DNA from: an uncultured Oscillospiraceae bacterium
GTDB taxonomy: Bacteria > Bacillota > Clostridia > Oscillospirales > Oscillospiraceae
Direction of reading: 5' to 3'
DNA length: 18,796 nucleotides
Assembly (NCBI GenBank): GCA_900756495.1
Contig: CAAEKI010000044.1
Span: forward strand, 1-18,796
Position numbers and translations under genes: made by a program. A model generated the notes under the pieces. The model made no database searches. It was not told the DNA's origin and saw only the letters and a program-made list of their open reading frames with translations. Position 1 is the first letter of the stretch. Each line of letters starts with the position of its first letter. Below are positions 14,385 to 18,796 of the stretch, piece after piece.

Positions 14385-15242
14385 GTGCAACAGAATTCCG
14401 CTCTGATAGCCCTCGGCCTGACACTGGCTCTCAGTCTCACCGCCTGCGCTGGCGAGGCCGGAGAGCTGGAGGCCCTGCGCGGAGAAAATGAGGCCCTGCG
14501 GCAGCAGATTACTGCCCTGACGGAAGAGCGCAACGCTCCCGTACCGTCGTCTATGCCTTCCCCGGTGGCGAATCCAAATCCTGCATTTCTATCCCTCGCC
14601 CCGATGACAGAGGAAAACGCCGGAGCCCGGCAGGCCTTCGCTGCCGCCCTGGAGCAGGTGGTCCGGGAGCAGATCATGCCAGATGGCTCTGACTGCAGCG
14701 GCGACGGGTATCCCAGCATGGAGAACAACCAGTTCGCTGTCTGTGATGTGGACGGGGACGGAGAGGAGGAGCTGATCCTTCTCTACACCACCGCCAGCAC
14801 TGCTGGGCACCGGGGCTTCGTCTGCTCCTGGGAGGAGGCCACCGGGGCGCTGGATATCCAGCTGGACGCCTATCCTCTCTTTACCTTCTATGAGAGCGGG
14901 GCGGTTCAGGTGGGGTGGTCCCACAACCAGGGGAAGGGAGGGGCCTTCTGGCCCTACGACCTCTACCGCCATGATTCCTTCCTGGACACCTATGTAAACG
15001 TGGGCGCGGTGGATGCCTGGGACGAGAGCCTCCCCGTGGAGGGCTACCCCAGTGAGGTGGACCAGAGCGAAAGCGGCTTTGTCTATTATATCGAGACAGA
15101 CGGTTACTTCGACTGGGAGGACCCCCTGGACGCCGCCGTCTATGAGGCGTGGCGCTACCCCTATGTGCGGAACGGCCGGGAGGTTCAGCCGGAGTATCTG
15201 TCCCTGACGGAAGAAAATATTCAGCGCATTCTGGCGTTCTGA
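14385..15242 (+). CDS. Predicted lipoprotein with leucine-zipper and EF-hand-like motif, function unknown
   Basis: A 285-residue protein not recognised. The N-terminus is a hydrophobic signal with lipobox L18-T-A-C21, so it should be lipid-anchored on the outer face of the membrane. The signal lacks any Lys or Arg, which is unusual. Next is a short coiled coil with leucines at 31, 38 and 45 ([17 protein letters not shown]). Residues 121-129 read D-V-D-G-D-G-E-E-E, close to a calcium-binding EF-hand loop. The rest ([29 protein letters not shown]) resembles soluble extracellular domains of Clostridia lipoproteins. The start is GTG at 14385 with AGAGGAGG 6 bases upstream, 12 bases after the gyrB stop. 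It is fully embedded between gyrB and gyrA and shares their transcript. Confidence 0.75.
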   Translation: MQQNSALIALGLTLALSLTACAGEAGELEALRGENEALRQQITALTEERNAPVPSSMPSPVANPNPAFLSLAPMTEENAGARQAFAAALEQVVREQIMPDGSDCSGDGYPSMENNQFAVCDVDGDGEEELILLYTTASTAGHRGFVCSWEEATGALDIQLDAYPLFTFYESGAVQVGWSHNQGKGGAFWPYDLYRHDSFLDTYVNVGAVDAWDESLPVEGYPSEVDQSESGFVYYIETDGYFDWEDPLDAAVYEAWRYPYVRNGREVQPEYLSLTEENIQRILAF

Positions 15243-15285
15243 ACGGCGCATGTCTTCCGCTGACAAAAAGAAAGGCTGTTTGAGA

Positions 15286-17802
15286 ATGAGTAAAAAACCC
15301 CAATACGACCCCGAGGAGATCCGGTATCCGGACCAAATTGTCGTAACTTCTCCGCTGGTGGAGGAGATGGAGAAATCCTATATTGAGTATGCCATGTCGG
15401 TTATCGTAGGGCGGGCCCTCCCTGACGTGCGGGACGGCCTCAAGCCCGTCCACCGCCGGATTCTGTACGCCATGTATGAGGATAACCTCACTGCCGACAA
15501 GCCCTTCAAGAAGTCGGCCACCTGTGTGGGCGATGTTCTGGGCCGCTACCATCCTCACGGCGACCAGTCGGTCTATGATGCGCTGGTACGCCTGGCTCAG
15601 GACTTTTCCATGCGCTACCCCCTGGTGGATGGGCATGGCAACTTCGGTTCGATAGATGGAGATCCCCCGGCTGCCTATCGTTATACGGAAGCCCGCATGG
15701 CCAAGATTGCCGATGAGATGCTGCGGGATATCGAGAAGGATACTGTGGACTGGGATCCCAACTTTGATGAGAGCCGGAGGGAACCGCGGGTCCTGCCGTC
15801 CCGTTTTCCCAATCTGCTGGTCAACGGGTCTGCAGGTATTGCGGTGGGTATGGCCACCAATATTCCTCCTCATAATCTGCGTGAAGTGATCAACGCCACC
15901 ATCTGTGTACTGGACAATCCTGAGGCGGAACTCTCCGACCTGATGGAGCATGTAAAGGGACCTGATTTCCCCACCAGAGGCATCATTATGGGGCGCTCCG
16001 GCATCCGTGCCGCCTATGCCACCGGCCGGGGCAGAGTCTGTGTCCGGGCCCGCACGGAGTTTGAAGAGTTCGGCAAGGATCGTATCCGCATCATTGTGAC
16101 GGAGATACCCTACCAGGTCAATAAGCGGATGCTCATTAAGAATATGGCCGACCAGGTGGAAGACAAGCGGCTGGAGGGTATCTCCGATATCAGGGATGAG
16201 ACGGACCGCAATGGCATGCGGATTGTCATTGAGCTGAAACGGGATGCCAATCCACAGGTGGTACTCAATCGTCTGTTTGCGCAGACTCAGCTGCAGACGA
16301 CTTTTGCCATCAACATGCTGGCGCTGGTGAATAACCAAAGTCAGCCGAGGATTCTCTCTCTGCGCCATATTCTGGATGAATACATTGCCTATCAGGAAGA
16401 GCTCATTATCCGCCGAACCAGGTATGACCTGAAGAAGGCGCAGGAGCGTGCCCATTTGCTGGAAGGCCTTCTCATCGCGCAGGACAACATCGATGCGGTA
16501 ATCAAGACGATTCGTGAAAGCTATGATGACGCCAGAGAGCGCCTGATGGAGCGGTTCCAGCTGGATGAGGTTCAGGCCCAAGCCATTCTGGATATGCGCC
16601 TGAAAGCGCTCCAGGGACTGGATCGGGAGAAGCTGGAGAGTGAATACAAGCAGCTGGAGGAGCGGATTGCCTATTATAATGAGCTGTTGGCCTCCGAGAC
16701 GATGTTGAGGCAGGTGCTCAAGGATGAGCTCGTGGTTATCCGGGATAAGTACGGAGATGACCGGGTGACTGAAATTCAGGATGTGGAGGATGAGATCGAC
16801 ATTGAGGATCTCATTGAGGAGGAGGAGTGCGTCTTTACTTTGACCAGGGCGGGCTACATCAAGCGGCTGCCCACCTCTACCTATAAGGCACAGAGGCGGG
16901 GAGGCAAGGGAATAACGGCCCAGGCTCTGAAGGAGGAGGACGTGGTTGAGACTGTCTTCACCGCTTCTACGCACGACTATATCCTCTTTTTCACAAGCAA
17001 GGGACGGGTATACCGCAAGAAGGGCTATCAAATTCCTGAGGCGGGTCGTACCGCCAAAGGAACCAATATCGTCAATATCCTGCAGGTTGAGAGTGATGAG
17101 AAGGTAACCGCCATGATTCACCTGCGGGAGTACCCGGAGGACCGCTATCTCGTTCTGGTCACACGCAACGGGACAGTCAAGCGGATTCAGCTCTCCGCTA
17201 TCGACACCGCACGGAAGGCGGGAATTCGCTGTATTACCCTGGAGGAGGGAGACGATCTCATCTGCGTCCGGGAGACCGATGGGAAGCAGTGTATTCTGAT
17301 CGCAACCCATGACGGGATGGCGATTTGTTTCCTAGAGACCGATGTACGATGCATGGGCCGCGACGCCTATGGAGTGCGGGGAATCCATTTGAGAGACGGC
17401 GACTATGTGGTCGGCGCCGCACGGGCAAAATATGATCACCAGGTTCTGATGGTCACGGAGAATGGATATGGAAAGCGGACCGAGATGGACGAATACATTC
17501 GTGCTGACGGTCCGCAGAGGCGGGGCGGATTTGGTCTGAAAGGCTACCAGTGTACCGAAAAGACCGGCAAGCTGGCCGGTGTGAAGGTGGTAAACGACGG
17601 GGACGATGTACTGGTGATTAACGACGCCGGTGTGATTATTCGAATGGCGGTCGCCGGCATCTCTACCTATGGCCGTGCCGCCCAGGGCGTCAAGCTGATG
17701 AACCTGGATGACGGGGTTAAAGTGATTTCAATCGCTCTCACCGACCATGAGGGGGAAGAGGAAGAGCCGGAAGCGTTGGATGCCTCTGATCCGGAGGGAT
17801 AA
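15286..17802 (+). CDS. gyrA: DNA gyrase subunit A
   Basis: An 838-residue breakage-reunion subunit of gyrase. The catalytic tyrosine is Y133 in [10 protein letters not shown]. The quinolone region reads [18 protein letters not shown]; the residue at the E. coli Ser83 position is Q94 (codon CAG, 15565-15567). The C-terminal DNA-wrapping domain carries the GyrA box Q536-RRGGKG, with a second similar motif QRRGGFG later, and ends in an acidic tail. ATG at 15286 ([17 protein letters not shown]) was chosen because AGAAAGG lies 10-14 bases upstream; the in-frame ATG at 15250 would add 12 residues and has no ribosome-binding site. It lies 43 bases after the lipoprotein. Confidence 0.97.
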   Translation: MSKKPQYDPEEIRYPDQIVVTSPLVEEMEKSYIEYAMSVIVGRALPDVRDGLKPVHRRILYAMYEDNLTADKPFKKSATCVGDVLGRYHPHGDQSVYDALVRLAQDFSMRYPLVDGHGNFGSIDGDPPAAYRYTEARMAKIADEMLRDIEKDTVDWDPNFDESRREPRVLPSRFPNLLVNGSAGIAVGMATNIPPHNLREVINATICVLDNPEAELSDLMEHVKGPDFPTRGIIMGRSGIRAAYATGRGRVCVRARTEFEEFGKDRIRIIVTEIPYQVNKRMLIKNMADQVEDKRLEGISDIRDETDRNGMRIVIELKRDANPQVVLNRLFAQTQLQTTFAINMLALVNNQSQPRILSLRHILDEYIAYQEELIIRRTRYDLKKAQERAHLLEGLLIAQDNIDAVIKTIRESYDDARERLMERFQLDEVQAQAILDMRLKALQGLDREKLESEYKQLEERIAYYNELLASETMLRQVLKDELVVIRDKYGDDRVTEIQDVEDEIDIEDLIEEEECVFTLTRAGYIKRLPTSTYKAQRRGGKGITAQALKEEDVVETVFTASTHDYILFFTSKGRVYRKKGYQIPEAGRTAKGTNIVNILQVESDEKVTAMIHLREYPEDRYLVLVTRNGTVKRIQLSAIDTARKAGIRCITLEEGDDLICVRETDGKQCILIATHDGMAICFLETDVRCMGRDAYGVRGIHLRDGDYVVGAARAKYDHQVLMVTENGYGKRTEMDEYIRADGPQRRGGFGLKGYQCTEKTGKLAGVKVVNDGDDVLVINDAGVIIRMAVAGISTYGRAAQGVKLMNLDDGVKVISIALTDHEGEEEEPEALDASDPEG

Positions 17803-17806
17803 AGAG

Positions 17807-17826
17807 TGCGCTTGCCGGCAAGCGCA
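17807..17826. repeat. Perfect 20-bp palindrome between gyrA and rnhA
   Basis: TGCGCTTGCC (17807-17816) is followed directly by its exact reverse complement (17817-17826). In RNA it can form an 8-bp stem with a CCGG loop. No U run follows (TCGGGCAGG), so it is not a standard terminator. It starts 4 bases after the gyrA stop; it may protect the gyrA message end, slow the polymerase, or be a protein-binding site. Confidence 0.6.
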
Positions 17827-17873
17827 TCGGGCAGGTAACGCCGGCAATTTTCCATATGCAAAAGGAGCACCTA

Positions 17874-18317
17874 ATGAAGCAAGTGACCATCTATACAGAC
17901 GGCGCCTGTTCCGGCAATCCGGGGCCAGGCGGCTGGGGGGCCATATTGCGGTATGGTAAATTTCAAAAAGAACTATCGGGCGGAGAGGCGCAGACTACCA
18001 ACAACCGTATGGAGTTAACCGGCGTGATCACTGCCCTGGAGGCCCTGAAGGAGCCCTGTGAGGTGGAGCTGTATTCGGATTCCAAGTACGTGATAGATGG
18101 GCTGAGCAAGGGCTGGGCCAAAGGATGGCGTGCCAGGGGATGGGTGAAGAGTGACAGAAAACCCGCGCTCAATCCAGACCTCTGGGGGCGCCTGCTGGAC
18201 CTGTGCGACTACCATAAGGTCAGCCTGCACTGGGTGAAGGGCCACGCGGAAAACAAATGGAACAACCGCTGTGATGAGCTGGCGGTGGCAGAGAGCAAAA
18301 GATTTCAGCGATTGTGA
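17874..18317 (+). CDS. rnhA: Ribonuclease HI
   Basis: A 147-residue enzyme that cuts the RNA strand of RNA-DNA hybrids. All four catalytic acids and the histidine are in place: D9 in [17 protein letters not shown]47 in NNRMELTG, D69 in [12 protein letters not shown]124 in [11 protein letters not shown], and D134 in NRCDELA. The basic tryptophan-rich handle [19 protein letters not shown] is present. ATG at 17874 has AAAGGAG 6 bases upstream; the in-frame ATG at 17856 would place that site inside the gene. It lies 71 bases after gyrA, with the palindrome between. Confidence 0.96.
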   Translation: MKQVTIYTDGACSGNPGPGGWGAILRYGKFQKELSGGEAQTTNNRMELTGVITALEALKEPCEVELYSDSKYVIDGLSKGWAKGWRARGWVKSDRKPALNPDLWGRLLDLCDYHKVSLHWVKGHAENKWNNRCDELAVAESKRFQRL

Positions 18318-18318
18318 G

Positions 18319-18796
18319 ATGATATGTGTGAATGTTAGGCCGTATCTCCCCGCTGATCTTCCGGCCATGACGGTGATATGGAATCAAGTGGTGGAAGATG
18401 GCATTGCCTTTCCACAGGAGAAGCCGCTGGACATGATGACTGCTTCCGCTTTTTTTGCGGAGCAGACGGTCTCTGCTGTGGCAGAGGAAAAGGGAGAAAT
18501 CTGGGGCCTCTATATTCTGCATCCAAATAATGAGGGTCGATGTGGACACATCTCCAATGCCTCTTACGCAGTGCGCCGGGATTGCCGCGGCCGGGGAGTG
18601 GGGGAGGCCTTGGTAAGGGATTGCCTGGAGCGGGCAAAGACCTTTGGCTTTCGTTTGCTGCAGTTTAACGCTGTGGTATGTACGAATGCGGCGGCCATCC
18701 ACCTTTATAGGAAATTGGGATTTGAACCGCTGGGAACGCTGCCCGGCGGATTTCGGGACAGAGACGGGAACTATCAGGATACCAAGCTGTTTTACC
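18319..18796 (+). CDS. GNAT family N-acetyltransferase (3' end cut off by the window edge)
   Basis: From ATG at 18319, one base after the rnhA stop, the frame is open to the window end (159 residues). It opens MICVNVRPYLPADLPAM and contains HISNASYAVRRDCRGRGVGE, with the acetyl-CoA-binding R-G-x-G-x-G motif (RGRGVG), then LLQFNAVVCTNAAAIHLYRK-LGF, the typical N-A-A-A-x-x-L-Y-x-K-L-G-F helix. These enzymes move an acetyl group from acetyl-CoA to an amine; the acceptor is unknown. No strong ribosome-binding site is seen, so translation is probably coupled to rnhA; a GTG at 18328 is another possible start. Only the last residues are missing. Confidence 0.88.
   Translation, partial: MICVNVRPYLPADLPAMTVIWNQVVEDGIAFPQEKPLDMMTASAFFAEQTVSAVAEEKGEIWGLYILHPNNEGRCGHISNASYAVRRDCRGRGVGEALVRDCLERAKTFGFRLLQFNAVVCTNAAAIHLYRKLGFEPLGTLPGGFRDRDGNYQDTKLFY

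Noticed and set aside
14881..17310. 809-residue open frame on the minus strand opposite gyrA
   Set aside because: It is the mirror of the strongly coding gyrA frame, has low-complexity ends and no ribosome-binding site or recognisable domain.
1..18796. Mobile element, CRISPR array, tRNA or rRNA genes
   Set aside because: No transposase, integrase, repeat-spacer pattern or cloverleaf was found while reading both strands.

Overview
This window carries a chromosomal replication-origin neighbourhood from a low-to-mid GC Gram-positive bacterium. The gene order rpmH-rnpA-yidD-yidC-jag on one side and dnaA-dnaN-yaaA-recF-remB-gyrB-gyrA on the other is typical of Firmicutes. The remB (DUF370) gene between recF and gyrB, the S-layer-homology/YcdB-type exported protein, and the fairly GC-rich coding sequence point to Clostridia, most likely an Oscillospirales gut anaerobe. 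The lineage is an inference from gene content, not a search.

Left arm (1-6322, almost all on the minus strand, reading away from the origin): a nitroreductase-family gene cut by the window edge; a 717-residue exported protein with YcdB/YcdC repeats and three SLH motifs; a divergent 246-base control region; a small plus-strand gene for a C-terminally anchored membrane protein; a strong two-way terminator; then the operon rpmH-rnpA-yidD-yidC-jag (ribosomal protein L34, RNase P protein, membrane insertion factor, insertase, KH/R3H RNA-binding protein). The operon stops after jag; the mnmE-mnmG-rsmG-parA-parB genes that often follow are absent.

Centre (6323-8247): the rpmH/dnaA divergent region holds a consensus rpmH promoter (TTGACA-18-TATAAT) and two candidate dnaA promoters. 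The dnaA-dnaN intergenic region is the likely oriC: four exact TTTTCCACA DnaA boxes plus one near-match in mixed orientation, followed by a TTA-CTA-TTA stretch resembling the DnaA-trio unwinding element.

Right arm (8248-18796, all plus strand): dnaN, a hot-dog-fold acyl-CoA thioesterase, the S4-domain protein YaaA, recF, two unrecognised membrane proteins, remB, gyrB, an unrecognised lipoprotein, gyrA, rnhA and a partial GNAT acetyltransferase. Tight spacing and start/stop overlaps suggest a few long leading-strand transcripts for clamp loading, recombinational repair and DNA supercoiling.

Most of the window is ordinary core genome. The places most worth a second look are: two tandem LexA-like (GAAC-N4-GTTC) boxes and DnaA boxes in front of the small membrane-protein gene; the lipoprotein wedged between gyrB and gyrA; a glutamine at the quinolone-critical serine position of GyrA; the two membrane proteins between recF and remB; and several unexplained hairpins between operon genes. 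No mobile element, CRISPR array, tRNA or rRNA was seen.
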